Shown here: positions 7,672-15,487 of the stretch, piece by piece
Position numbering within the stretch: position 1 is the stretch's first letter
Layout: each line of letters starts with the position of its first letter
Assembly (NCBI GenBank): GCA_964407495.1
Contig: CAYOVP010000022.1
Coordinates: 1-30,090 of the forward strand
Direction: 5' to 3'
Source: JAJRZX01 sp964407495
Lineage (GTDB): Bacteria; Desulfobacterota; GWC2-55-46; JADFVP01
DNA length: 30,090 bases
Notes under the pieces: generated by a model
Seen by the model: the letters and a program-made list of their open reading frames with translations, nothing else
What the model was told of the DNA's origin: nothing
Database searches by the model: none
Program-made: the position numbers and the translations under genes

Positions 7672-7881
7672 TCAATGCTTCCCAAAGAGATAAAAAAGGA
7701 GGGATAGAATGACGCTTATTATTATGGAGGTGGTAAGGGGAAAGTAAAAACTGACGTTGTCCTTTCTGAAGTAGAGGTCGCCAGGTAGACGGCCAAGGAA
7801 GGGTATCTTTGGCGCAAATCCTATAACGAGACCCGTGATGACAAGAATGACCCCGACGATGATGAGTGTCCTCGAGAGCAT
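7672..7881 (-). CDS. DUF2905 family small membrane protein
   Basis: The 69-residue protein has two hydrophobic helices (about residues 5-24 and 47-66) flanking the conserved KIPFLGRLPGDLYFRKDNVSFYFP block that defines DUF2905. The function is unknown; it is a widespread inner-membrane protein. There is no good Shine-Dalgarno sequence before ATG 7881. Instead a consensus -10 box ends only 5 nt before the ATG, which suggests a leaderless mRNA. No alternative downstream start is available before the first helix. It is the last host gene before the prophage and probably co-transcribed with lpxC, 130 bp downstream. Confidence 0.85.
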   Translation of the reverse strand: MLSRTLIIVGVILVITGLVIGFAPKIPFLGRLPGDLYFRKDNVSFYFPLTTSIIISVILSLLFYLFGKH

Positions 7882-7886
7882 GCTCG

Positions 7887-7916
7887 ATTATACCTGCCAC
7901 CGCCGGGGTATGTCAA
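7887..7916 (-). promoter_or_regulatory. Consensus promoter at the DUF2905 start codon
   Basis: The minus strand holds perfect TTGACA (7916-7911), an 18-bp spacer and perfect TATAAT (7892-7887). Transcription would start at or within 2-3 nt of the A of the DUF2905 ATG (7881). It lies about 95 bp beyond the last phage gene, so it restores expression of lpxC independently of the prophage. Confidence 0.8.
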
Positions 7917-7989
7917 GGCCACTGGGCTGCGTCACTGGGGGCTAAAAGTGCGAGGCAAGGCGCAATGGCGGAGGCTGACCCGAGGCGAG

Positions 7990-8004
7990 AGGGGCGTGGC
8001 CCCT
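7990..8004 (-). terminator. Hairpin just after the last phage gene
   Basis: AGGGGC and GCCCCT (6-bp perfect stem, 3-nt loop) begin six bases after the holin stop codon. No U-run follows. It may end or protect the phage late transcript. The whole 7917-8009 interval has no gene and is where the host/phage junction (attachment site) should lie; the other copy is not in the window. Confidence 0.45.
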
Positions 8005-8009
8005 TGCGT

Positions 8010-8432
8010 TCAACCTCCCCGAATGAGCCTTATGGACTTCTCAACGCTCCTTCCGCCGAAGTAGAAGACAATGACAGTCTGCATGATGGAGCGGTGAACG
8101 TCCGAGAGCGGTATCTCGGGATATCCGAGATATGGGGCAAGGATTGTCCAGACAAATACGAAGAGCATTATAAAAGACCATAGCGGTCTGTGTGTCACCT
8201 TGAGCACCTTTGCCCAGGGAGGCGCTCCCTCGCCATCACTCTTGGCAAGGGCACGGGCAGAACGTACGTCCGCCGTGGCCGCCCTCGCCTCTTCTACTGC
8301 CATCTTACGCGCTCTCATGCGGAACTCCTCTTTTTCCTTCTCCGTCATGGTGGCGGGAAGGTAGTGTTCGGCAAGCCTGCTCACCACCTTTCCCACTGTA
8401 CTCTCAATGAGGTCTCCTACTATGGGTGTCAT
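8010..8432 (-). CDS. Holin of the 3TM/GTA-holin type
   Basis: The 140-residue product starts at ATG 8432 behind an excellent AAAGGAGG site 8 nt upstream (an in-frame start at 8528 lacks this). A charged helical N-terminal half (about residues 1-80) is followed by two hydrophobic segments (about 83-102 and 112-128) and a basic tail. The sequence resembles the GTA_holin_3TM family, which permeabilises the inner membrane so that endolysin can escape. It is last in the lysis cassette, downstream of the endolysin. The family call is by recall of the pattern; the position supports a lysis role. Confidence 0.7.
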   Translation of the reverse strand: MTPIVGDLIESTVGKVVSRLAEHYLPATMTEKEKEEFRMRARKMAVEEARAATADVRSARALAKSDGEGAPPWAKVLKVTHRPLWSFIMLFVFVWTILAPYLGYPEIPLSDVHRSIMQTVIVFYFGGRSVEKSIRLIRGG

Positions 8433-8556
8433 CAGTATATCCTCCTTTATAAACCCACCTGACCCTCCATCCCTTACCCCCCTCTTCTCCATCCAGGCCT
8501 CCGAGTATTGCGTGGCAGACACCGGCATGCCACCTTAAAGGTACATACTTCCCTAG

Positions 8557-8685
8557 TCAGAGGCCTTTCCTGACCTTCCTTGCCCAGGAGGAAAACCTCC
8601 TGTAGTAGACAATGGTGCCAATGAGTGAGAGACCGCCCCCTAGAAAGAGCGCCTCTATCACATGCGTCCCGGAGTAACATTCCAT
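8557..8685 (-). CDS. 42-residue single-TM microprotein in the lysis cassette
   Basis: This short gene encodes MECYSGTHVIEAL.., with one hydrophobic segment (about residues 9-28) and a strongly basic C-terminus (RRFSSWARKVRKGL). It begins at ATG 8685 behind AAAGGAGATGAAAT, a near-perfect ribosome binding site, and lies between endolysin and holin. The topology suggests N-out/C-in with a cytoplasmic positive tail, as in small holins, antiholins or pinholins. I do not recognise the family. A longer overlapping frame at 8474-8692 lacks such features and is a shadow. Confidence 0.65.
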   Translation of the reverse strand: MECYSGTHVIEALFLGGGLSLIGTIVYYRRFSSWARKVRKGL

Positions 8686-8769
8686 ATTTCATCTCCTTTC
8701 ATTTCTTGTTCTTAACCATCTGGCCCAAAGGCCATACCGTACCCCCCCCCATGCAGGCCTGCCCAGATA

Positions 8770-9216
8770 CTACTTACTCGAAGCCTTGCTGAGGGGGTAC
8801 GCTTGCTCCATATCGAGGGCCGTCCTGTAAAGGTCCACGGTGCGGTTTATCCAGCCATGGAGATAACGCCTATTGTCGAGGCGGTTGTAATAGTCGATGC
8901 GCTCTATGATATAGGCCTTCCAGCACCTCGTGCGCGAGAGGAACTCGAGGGCCCTCTCAACGCCCGTATTGACGGCAGTATCAAAGACCACGAGGTCAAG
9001 GGGACTGGGAAGACCAGCACAACCGGCACGGTCCCAGTAATCGCGTCTGTAAATCCCCGCGGCCTCGTCTCTCGTAAGGCCCTTTATGTCAAGATTGGGG
9101 TATGCCCGTCTCGATATGCCCCACTTTGTCTCGCCTCCAGGGTCGTGAGGGTCGCGTGTGTACCCGCCCTCCCACCTCATGACAAAATCCAGTGCCTGCT
9201 CAAGGTCAGTCTTCAT
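8770..9216 (-). CDS. Endolysin, GH108 N-acetylmuramidase-like
   Basis: A 148-residue lysozyme that cleaves peptidoglycan glycan strands at the end of the phage cycle. The GH108 signature EGGYTRDPHDPGGETKWGIS is at residues 16-35, with E16 as the expected catalytic acid. The C-terminal part (about 90-140, YIIERIDYYNRL... FLHGW-like RRYLHGWINR) matches the PG_binding_3 region usually linked to this domain. There is no signal peptide, so it depends on a holin. GGAGG lies 9 nt before ATG 9216, and the gene overlaps the preceding one by 11 bp. Confidence 0.92.
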   Translation of the reverse strand: MKTDLEQALDFVMRWEGGYTRDPHDPGGETKWGISRRAYPNLDIKGLTRDEAAGIYRRDYWDRAGCAGLPSPLDLVVFDTAVNTGVERALEFLSRTRCWKAYIIERIDYYNRLDNRRYLHGWINRTVDLYRTALDMEQAYPLSKASSK

Positions 9217-9493
9217 CGAGATAGGCCTCCATCCTCGTGGCCATCTTCACGATGGCGTTCTTCATCTGCTGTATATCCCTCGTGTTCTCGGAAAGGGTCT
9301 GCTTTATCTCGCTGAGAATGCCGGTGTTATTGTCTCTGAAAAGGGCACATTCGGGCTTTGGTACGCCGTGGTGCTCCAACCTGTCCATCCTCTGGCCAAA
9401 GACCCTCAACACATAGGAGAGCATTCCAGACCAGAGGGCCAGGAGCCCGCCGCTCAGCGCCATCCAGATCTCCGCGTTCTTCTCTGGGCTCAC
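9206..9493 (-). CDS. Phage membrane protein with coiled coil, lysis-associated
   Basis: A 95-residue protein with one hydrophobic helix (about residues 11-31) followed by a short linker and a probable coiled coil (about 55-90, ILSEIKQTLSENTRDIQQMKNAIVKMATRMEA). It starts at GTG 9493 behind GAGGAG. It overlaps the endolysin start by 11 bp, so the two are coupled. An N-terminal anchor with a coiled coil beyond it recalls inner-membrane spanins, and some phage holin-like proteins look similar. I do not recognise a specific family. Confidence 0.65.
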   Translation of the reverse strand: MSPEKNAEIWMALSGGLLALWSGMLSYVLRVFGQRMDRLEHHGVPKPECALFRDNNTGILSEIKQTLSENTRDIQQMKNAIVKMATRMEAYLDED

Positions 9494-9760
9494 CTCTGTC
9501 TCCTCATGGCCGGCCAGTCATTGGCCGGTCTTCTCTGTTGAACCACCTGACACTCATGCAGGTCCTAACCCCAACCTCCCCCCTCTTCCCCCACCATGGA
9601 TACTTGCCCATGGAGCGGTGAAGGCCGGGCAGGGCGATCATAAAGGCCAGACCACCTCAGCCGGCCCCTGGGCCAAGGCCTTCGTGGTCTGCACAGAGAG
9701 CCCTGTGTACGGGAGTTTCACATACCATACAGGGACTCTTTCCCTCACCAACAAGAAGAT
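9494..9760 (-). other. Gap between tail and lysis genes, with a 7-bp hairpin at 9510-9528
   Basis: No credible gene lies here; minus-strand open frames are under 25 codons without ribosome binding sites. An inverted repeat CCGGCCA (9510-9516) and TGGCCGG (9522-9528) with a 5-nt loop lies about 10 nt upstream of the GAGGAG site of the first lysis gene. It has no U-run on the minus strand, so it is more likely an mRNA processing or stability element than a terminator. Confidence 0.5.
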
Positions 9761-10351
9761 TCAATCCAGGACCACGGAAGAGAGAAAATTATGGTCTGCA
9801 TAGAGCCTGAAGTTTCGCACAAATACCTGGTCGTCAGTCCCGTTGCATACATAGTAGAGTTGAACCACATCGCCAGGCATGAACCCTGAGAGCGTCTCTG
9901 TAAATGTCTGGTACGCGGTATTGAATGTGCGAGAGGTGCCGTAGGGTATGCCGTTCTTGTATATCCTGGCCCCGGCAGTGGTAGGGGGACCCGCAAATAC
10001 CGTAACCTTGCCGTCAAAACTTATCACGAGAGACCCACCCCGTCCTATCTTGAACTCCTTTACCTTGGTCCATGTGCCGTTCACGTCCCCGTACTTCCAT
10101 CGTTCCGTATCCGCGGCGAGCACAAGGTCTCCTGCACCTCCTGTCGTTGTATATGAACCTGTGGCACCTGGGAGCGCGCTGTTGAGACCATCGTGATTGT
10201 GATCGATGGCGGCGGTGTAGTTGAACCCGAGCCACTCGCGAAGATGTACGAGGTCGTCTCTTATCTGCGTAAGAAGAGTGGTGTCGAGCGGGCTGTCGGC
10301 GTCTATGGCCGAGTCCGGGATATCTGTCCAGATCTTTGTCGGTGCTGTCAT
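9761..10351 (-). CDS. Distal tail/fibre-like phage protein
   Basis: A 196-residue product with ATG 10351 behind AAGGAGGT. The N-terminal segment contains TAAIDHNHDGLNSA, a His/Asp-rich pattern of the kind common in phage tail-fibre and tip proteins (HDHDGxNS), followed by a Gly/Ser/Thr-rich beta-strand-like C-terminal domain (about 85-190). It sits between the hub protein and the lysis cassette. I infer a small distal tail or receptor-contact protein; no catalytic motif is visible. Confidence 0.55.
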   Translation of the reverse strand: MTAPTKIWTDIPDSAIDADSPLDTTLLTQIRDDLVHLREWLGFNYTAAIDHNHDGLNSALPGATGSYTTTGGAGDLVLAADTERWKYGDVNGTWTKVKEFKIGRGGSLVISFDGKVTVFAGPPTTAGARIYKNGIPYGTSRTFNTAYQTFTETLSGFMPGDVVQLYYVCNGTDDQVFVRNFRLYADHNFLSSVVLD

Positions 10352-10363
10352 TCATCTACCTCC

Positions 10364-12088
10364 TTACCAGATAACATAACCATCTTCCGTACCACCGTTG
10401 ACCCTGTTGGCGCCATCCCCTATGTACGCCCGTTCGCGTTCGGCTTTCGTAGCCATGGGATAATCGGGCTGACCAGGAGGTACGACAAAGCCATATCTGC
10501 GGTACATCTTTGTCTCCACGGCCTCTACGCTCACCCTGTGCCTGCCCATGTCCGGGCGCACCTTGGTTATCATTACGCGTTCTTTTTTCCATGACGAGAC
10601 CCCCAACTCAGAGGCCTCGTCTGTTGTGATGTCCTTAAAGTCTCCAGGCCTTATTAACTCGCCGTCAAAGACCATGTTGTTAAGGTCCATCTCGAACCTT
10701 ACGGTAGAGACGGGGTCGCGGTAGCGGTTCAGTATCTTCTGAGCAAGTTGCGAGGCCATGCTCAGGCCCTTTAGGGGGGTTATTGTTATAATATCGATCA
10801 TGGTCTGCAGTGGCAGACTGGCGTAATCCACGACAATCTTTGCCCATCGCGAGGTGTCGGCAGAGTAGAGCGTATACTTGCCCGACGAGGAGACCTTTAC
10901 TGTCTGTCCCAGGCCATCCCCCGGTGCTGCCCACCTGAAGGAATGACTCCCTCCAGCGTCATGGCTGAAGTGCAAGACAGCCGAACCAGGGCCATTGCTC
11001 TTTGATATGTGGCTTAGCACCGTCCCAGTAATACCCACGGGCTGGGTCTGCGTAAGAGACCTTATCCACTTGCTCTTTATAATCTTGGTAGAGACCTCGT
11101 TCCACTGGGAGGGGTCCTGGGAGGCCGCGTCAGCGGCTATCACGGCGCTCTCGTAGTCACTCGCATTGTCGCCGCTGTCCTTATGGTCGAAGTAGACCAC
11201 AACGCTATTGAAAAACCTGTCCCTGTAGCCCGATTCCTGCGTAAGGGTACTCTCGATGATATGGGTCTCATCGCGCCACTCCTCTACCACAGACCCTGGT
11301 GGTGAGGGAGCGAAGACCTTGAAGTTGACGGTGAGTCCGTCATGGACAATGAAGGAATTGGTCTCTATCTGCAACTCGTTGAGTATCCTGTTTGCCTCGA
11401 TGGGCTCGGTGAGAACGCGGCTGAAGACCCAGCCGTTGAGCCAGAGCGATCCCTCAGTATCAAAACGAAGGGTATCCACCCGAGAGGCATCGAGCCCAAG
11501 CCTCTGAACAAGGATGTCCTTCATTATCTCCACCGGGTGTCTCCCTGTGTAGTCGAGCCACTGGGCCCCGCTCGCCTTGGACTCAGGGATAATCTGTCTG
11601 CCCACGTCGGCAAGGGAGTCTGCTATGGTAAGGGTCAGTTCATCGCCCTTCCTGCTCCAGTTGGATATGACCCCTGAGAAGGTCTCGGCATAGTCGCCAT
11701 ACGTAAAGCCGGGTGCAAGGAAACCATCCTTTCTGACAACAGGCGTGTTCTTGAGGTACTCGCCGCTCAGGAGGCCGCGGAAGTTCTCTCTTCCGGCTAT
11801 TACGACCTTGAGTTCTCCCCTTGTTGCAAAGCCCTTGGCAGGATCGATCCTGTTCTGGAGGGAAGAGACGGACTTAAGGACCGGATCTATGAAGTGGAGC
11901 GTATCGGAACCCACGGCAAAGATGTCGGCGTCTGCACGGTAGGAGGCGTCTGCGCGGTAATGCACTTGTCCGGGTCTGCCACCGTGAAGACCGAGAAAAC
12001 GGGTGCCATCCTTGAGCCCCAACTCCAGTACCACATTGGGTGTATTCCTGCCTTTCTTGAGTTCCTTGAGAAATCTATCTGTAACCAT
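10364..12088 (-). CDS. Phage tail hub/tip protein
   Basis: A 574-residue protein. I place the start at ATG 12088 because GGAG lies 6 nt upstream; a GTG at 12136 would overlap the preceding gene with a poor site. The N-terminal region (KKGRNTPNVVLELGLKDGTRFL) and the beta-rich body with segments such as TGRHPVEIMKDIL and EANRILNELQIETNSFIVHDG resemble central tail-tip/baseplate hub proteins of siphophages. The size and position (after the tape measure and tip protein, before the small fibre) support this. A Ser/Gly-rich insert with LHFSHDAGGSHSFRW at about residues 380-410 could be a carbohydrate-binding module. The exact family is not certain. Confidence 0.6.
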   Translation of the reverse strand: MVTDRFLKELKKGRNTPNVVLELGLKDGTRFLGLHGGRPGQVHYRADASYRADADIFAVGSDTLHFIDPVLKSVSSLQNRIDPAKGFATRGELKVVIAGRENFRGLLSGEYLKNTPVVRKDGFLAPGFTYGDYAETFSGVISNWSRKGDELTLTIADSLADVGRQIIPESKASGAQWLDYTGRHPVEIMKDILVQRLGLDASRVDTLRFDTEGSLWLNGWVFSRVLTEPIEANRILNELQIETNSFIVHDGLTVNFKVFAPSPPGSVVEEWRDETHIIESTLTQESGYRDRFFNSVVVYFDHKDSGDNASDYESAVIAADAASQDPSQWNEVSTKIIKSKWIRSLTQTQPVGITGTVLSHISKSNGPGSAVLHFSHDAGGSHSFRWAAPGDGLGQTVKVSSSGKYTLYSADTSRWAKIVVDYASLPLQTMIDIITITPLKGLSMASQLAQKILNRYRDPVSTVRFEMDLNNMVFDGELIRPGDFKDITTDEASELGVSSWKKERVMITKVRPDMGRHRVSVEAVETKMYRRYGFVVPPGQPDYPMATKAERERAYIGDGANRVNGGTEDGYVIW

Positions 12089-12108
12089 CTCTGTCTCCAG
12101 GGTCTCTG

Positions 12109-13782
12109 TCAGACGCTTACCACCGTACAGGCCCACTCTGTTCCGTTGTACACACAGTCCATGAAGTCGCCGACCTTGCCTGTAAAGTTGATGCCCCCGT
12201 TGCCCTTGAGGTTGCCTCCGGAAAACTGGATGGTCGTGTTGTTGTCACCGAACCTGATATGGACTCTCTGCCCCACGTAACCATCGGTAAAGGACGTTAT
12301 GGTCGTGGGCTGGGTGTTGGCCGTCTGAAAGTACTCGCCTCCGAGAAGAGAGGGGGCGGCCACGGCAGGAAGAGACCTGAAGAGGTTCTTCTCCAAGTTG
12401 TCGCGAAGGCGGAGGTTTGTGATATTCGCGGCATTGACGATATGGACAGACTCGGTGGCCACCATCTCGAGATCGTTACCCCTTATCTCTATGTTGTTCA
12501 TGGCAACGTTAGTGGCGTTCAGGTATAGGCCGTACCTCGTTCTGCCGGCTTCGTCCATCACCGTGTTGTTGAGTACCCTGAGCCGTATCCACGCAGAAGA
12601 AGGGGCAGTGGCAGGGCCTATGTATATGCCGGAACCAGCGGCATTGTCGCTCTGGTTGGGGTTATATATTATGTTGTTTGCTATGATGGTATCTTTCCTG
12701 TTGGCGCCAAGGTCGCCGGCTATGACAATGCCGTGTGTCGCAGGCCGTGAGACGAAGTTGCCCGTAACTATACACTGGCCCGTAGCGTCTATGCCAAAAC
12801 CCCCGGCAAAGGTCACCACGTTGTTGCTGATGACAATGGACTGGAAGATGGGGTCTGTCGAGGCGCTCGCCCCAACGGCGATGCCATCGTCTCCTGCACG
12901 GCTGTTGTCATGGCAGATATTGCCGTCCACGACCATGTACATGCTCCCCTTGCCAAGTATGATCATCATGTCCTTTTCCACCTGACCGGTAAGGACGGTT
13001 GTGGGCGCAACGGACCTGTTGATGATGTTATTTGAAATGACCACGCGGCGGCTCGAGTGCGTGCCAACAGTACTCCCCTCTGTGACTGCTATGCCGTGGC
13101 TACCGCTGGAGAAAATATTGTTGCCAGAGATGACCCCTGTGTCAGCATACTGCACCTGGATGCCACGCCAGCCGATATTCAGAAGGAGATTGTCTCTTAT
13201 CTGAAAATTCGTATGTGGCAGAGTCGTTGCCGAGAGGAGTATGGCGTTGAAGGGGGTATTGCGTATGACGATGCCCTCGATTGCAAGATGATCAGTATTT
13301 ATAGCGTTTCTGCCGCTGTAAGTAGAGGTGGTGTTGTTGTCTGCATTCCCATCGAGATGAAGGTTGCGTATGGAGACATTGACGAGGCCCGCGGCCAGTT
13401 GAAACATGGCCCCATAGCCGCCCTGCTGGAGGTCTCCAGCGCCGGGCATTACCTTTATGATGGACGAGTCACCCTCGCCACGCAGCATGAGATCTCCACT
13501 GTTTATATTTATTGCACTGCTGATCATATACGTGCCCGAAGGAAAATATACTGTGCGAAGGCCCCCGCTTGGAGGCACGGCGTCAAGGGCCGCCTGTATG
13601 GCCGCGGTATCGTCTGAAAGACCGTCGCCAAGAGCACCGAAGTCCGGGTGTGTCACATCGATCCACTTGTGAGCCCCGTCGATACCATGCTCTGCGAGCA
13701 CCAATCTATTGAGGGTGTCGGCCTTGGCCGGGTGCCCGGCGCCCACCATCTCTTCCTGGTACTGGATCCTGAGGTCAGACAT
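12109..13782 (-). CDS. Tail spike with right-handed beta-helix (pectate-lyase-3-like)
   Basis: A 557-residue protein. After an N-terminal 30-residue adaptor (LRIQYQEEMVGAGHPAKADT) comes the hallmark FGALGDGLSDDTAAIQAALD at about residues 47-66, the start of Pectate_lyase_3 beta-helix folds, then YFPSGTYMISS. The next 350 residues are regular strand-turn repeats rich in I-x-x-N and NN pairs (ISNNIINR, ISNNVVTF, IANNIIYNP), as in a parallel beta-helix. The last 70 residues look like a trimerisation tip. Such spikes bind or cut host polysaccharide. I cannot see catalytic acids, so enzymatic activity is unproven. ATG 13782 directly follows the upstream stop. Confidence 0.85.
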   Translation of the reverse strand: MSDLRIQYQEEMVGAGHPAKADTLNRLVLAEHGIDGAHKWIDVTHPDFGALGDGLSDDTAAIQAALDAVPPSGGLRTVYFPSGTYMISSAININSGDLMLRGEGDSSIIKVMPGAGDLQQGGYGAMFQLAAGLVNVSIRNLHLDGNADNNTTSTYSGRNAINTDHLAIEGIVIRNTPFNAILLSATTLPHTNFQIRDNLLLNIGWRGIQVQYADTGVISGNNIFSSGSHGIAVTEGSTVGTHSSRRVVISNNIINRSVAPTTVLTGQVEKDMMIILGKGSMYMVVDGNICHDNSRAGDDGIAVGASASTDPIFQSIVISNNVVTFAGGFGIDATGQCIVTGNFVSRPATHGIVIAGDLGANRKDTIIANNIIYNPNQSDNAAGSGIYIGPATAPSSAWIRLRVLNNTVMDEAGRTRYGLYLNATNVAMNNIEIRGNDLEMVATESVHIVNAANITNLRLRDNLEKNLFRSLPAVAAPSLLGGEYFQTANTQPTTITSFTDGYVGQRVHIRFGDNNTTIQFSGGNLKGNGGINFTGKVGDFMDCVYNGTEWACTVVSV

Positions 13783-13784
13783 CT

Positions 13785-15485
13785 CTATTCCTTCCTTCCC
13801 TTGAGTTTTATGTTGATGTCCCTGTAGGCCCCGCCCTCCCTCAATGGGTTGGCAAAGCGCGGCTCAGGGTGCATGAGAAAGACATCATCAGGGTTATTGC
13901 CGCGCTCCCAGGCAACGAAGAAGTTACCGAGACCAGACCTCTCCCACCAGGCACTCACTTTCCCATAGAGCGCGGCATCGGCGCCTCGAAATACAAGGGA
14001 CATACTCCTCTCGGCATACCTCTCGTGTACCCCCATAAGATAACCTGTATTGCTGATATTTACGCTTGCCTGCATGGTCTGGCCATGAGGGTCGAAAGAC
14101 GCTGAGGCATAGTCGAGGACTGTCTTGTCTCCCCAGATGCAGATACTCATGTACGGAGCGCTCTTGTGTCCCGTCATCCTCAGGCGCCAATGCCGCCTCG
14201 CGATTGAACCAGGCTGGATGTAATCCGAGAGTTCCCCAGGGCTCACGGAATTTGTCTCTCTTAGTACAGCGTCGTCTATGTAGACGGTTGTCGCCGCACC
14301 AGGCGCAACGTAACACCTGAGGTAAAAAGTAGTGAGTCCGGGCCTCAGGGTACGCGTAACGCTCAAGAACTGCCAGGTGTCGCCCCCGCCGTGCGGGGCG
14401 CTCTCGGTGAACTGCGCACCAGCGCCGTCGTCGTCATAGACGCGGAGCGTTACCCTCCCGGGGTCAAGGGCCCTTACCCAGGCCCCGAAGGTAATGGTCT
14501 TGCCCGATAGATGAGAGAGGCTCATGGGATTGTGCCGATGGTCGGCCTCGAGGTATGCGGCCTCGTTGGCTGCGCTCGTAAGGCGCGCCGAGTAGATGCC
14601 TCCAAAAACAGTGAGGGCCTCTCTGGCTACAGTGGCCGAGGGGCCGCCCCCAAGGGACCAGCCTGCTGGCACGGCATTGAGGCCGCTCTCCCAGACCTCA
14701 AAGCCTCCGTTCATGAGGAGGCGTGCCTCTGATACCACGGCGCGGTCATCTGGAGGAGAGATGGCGATTACGCCCTGAAGATCGGAGACAAAGCCGTCGT
14801 CTGAGGCCTCGAGCACCAGGGAGCCGCCTGAACTGAAGAACCCGTGGCCGAGTATGGCGAGGTAATCCGCACTCTTTCTGATGCCTCCGCTCGCTCCATC
14901 AAAAAAGACGTCCCCATCCGTGCCAATGACCTCGAGACTCACCTCGAGGCGCGTAGCAACCCTCCGGACCACCAACTCTACCTCCAAGAACTCCCAGGTC
15001 CCGCCTCCGCTGTGCCAGGGCGAGTACATGGTCCGCAAGCCGTCCGTGATGGCAAGGCGGGCCTGCGAGGCCGCAGAGGCCATGACCCATGCCCCAAGGC
15101 TGAAGGTCTCGCCAATGTGGTCCTTGTATGATGTCACGCTCTGTGTAAGAAAGACATCAGAGCCTGCACGCGTGACCCTTGCTGATGTAGAACCTTCGCG
15201 AACACTTACGCTCTCTGCAGTCACCATGGCGCCTGCGCCGGTAAGGACCCAGTAGTCCGGCGCCCCCCCTGTCCAGGCCTCAAGACCTCCGTTAAAGAGC
15301 AGGTTCCCGCTCCAGGTAATATACTGCGGGTCAGCGGCGTCTGATGCCTCCCAACGGTTGACCTCGAGCATATTGTATATATTGGTTACGTCCGTACCGG
15401 AAAGCGTACTGCTTGCCGCAAGGGCCGTGCCCTTCTGGCCGAGCATGGTATCGTAAAAGAACTTTATCTTCTCCCAGGTTGCCAT
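13785..15485 (-). CDS. Tail-tip protein with two inserted jelly-roll (CBM4/9-like) modules
   Basis: A 566-residue product (ATG 15485; the preceding GTG 15488 is an alternative). The core resembles phage tail proteins with the pattern WEASDAADPQYITW ... SADYLAILGH ... SDDG ... ARRHWRLRMTGHKSAPYMSICIWGD. It is interrupted twice by related beta-sandwich modules: about residues 62-197 (starts LLFNGGLEAW, ends FFDGA) and 257-410 (starts LLMNGGFEVW, ends YIDDA). Each contains SARVT/SARLT, FGAWV-type and GGGTWEFL/GGGDTWQFL motifs, typical of CBM_4_9-like carbohydrate-binding folds. It directly follows the tape measure, the usual place of the distal tail or tip protein, so adhesion is likely. Confidence 0.7.
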   Translation of the reverse strand: MATWEKIKFFYDTMLGQKGTALAASSTLSGTDVTNIYNMLEVNRWEASDAADPQYITWSGNLLFNGGLEAWTGGAPDYWVLTGAGAMVTAESVSVREGSTSARVTRAGSDVFLTQSVTSYKDHIGETFSLGAWVMASAASQARLAITDGLRTMYSPWHSGGGTWEFLEVELVVRRVATRLEVSLEVIGTDGDVFFDGASGGIRKSADYLAILGHGFFSSGGSLVLEASDDGFVSDLQGVIAISPPDDRAVVSEARLLMNGGFEVWESGLNAVPAGWSLGGGPSATVAREALTVFGGIYSARLTSAANEAAYLEADHRHNPMSLSHLSGKTITFGAWVRALDPGRVTLRVYDDDGAGAQFTESAPHGGGDTWQFLSVTRTLRPGLTTFYLRCYVAPGAATTVYIDDAVLRETNSVSPGELSDYIQPGSIARRHWRLRMTGHKSAPYMSICIWGDKTVLDYASASFDPHGQTMQASVNISNTGYLMGVHERYAERSMSLVFRGADAALYGKVSAWWERSGLGNFFVAWERGNNPDDVFLMHPEPRFANPLREGGAYRDINIKLKGRKE

Positions 15486-15487
15486 CA

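Noticed and set aside
8474..8692. 72-codon minus-strand frame overlapping the 42-residue TM gene
   Set aside because: It has no hydrophobic segment or family pattern, and the ribosome binding site serves the shorter frame at 8557-8685 better.
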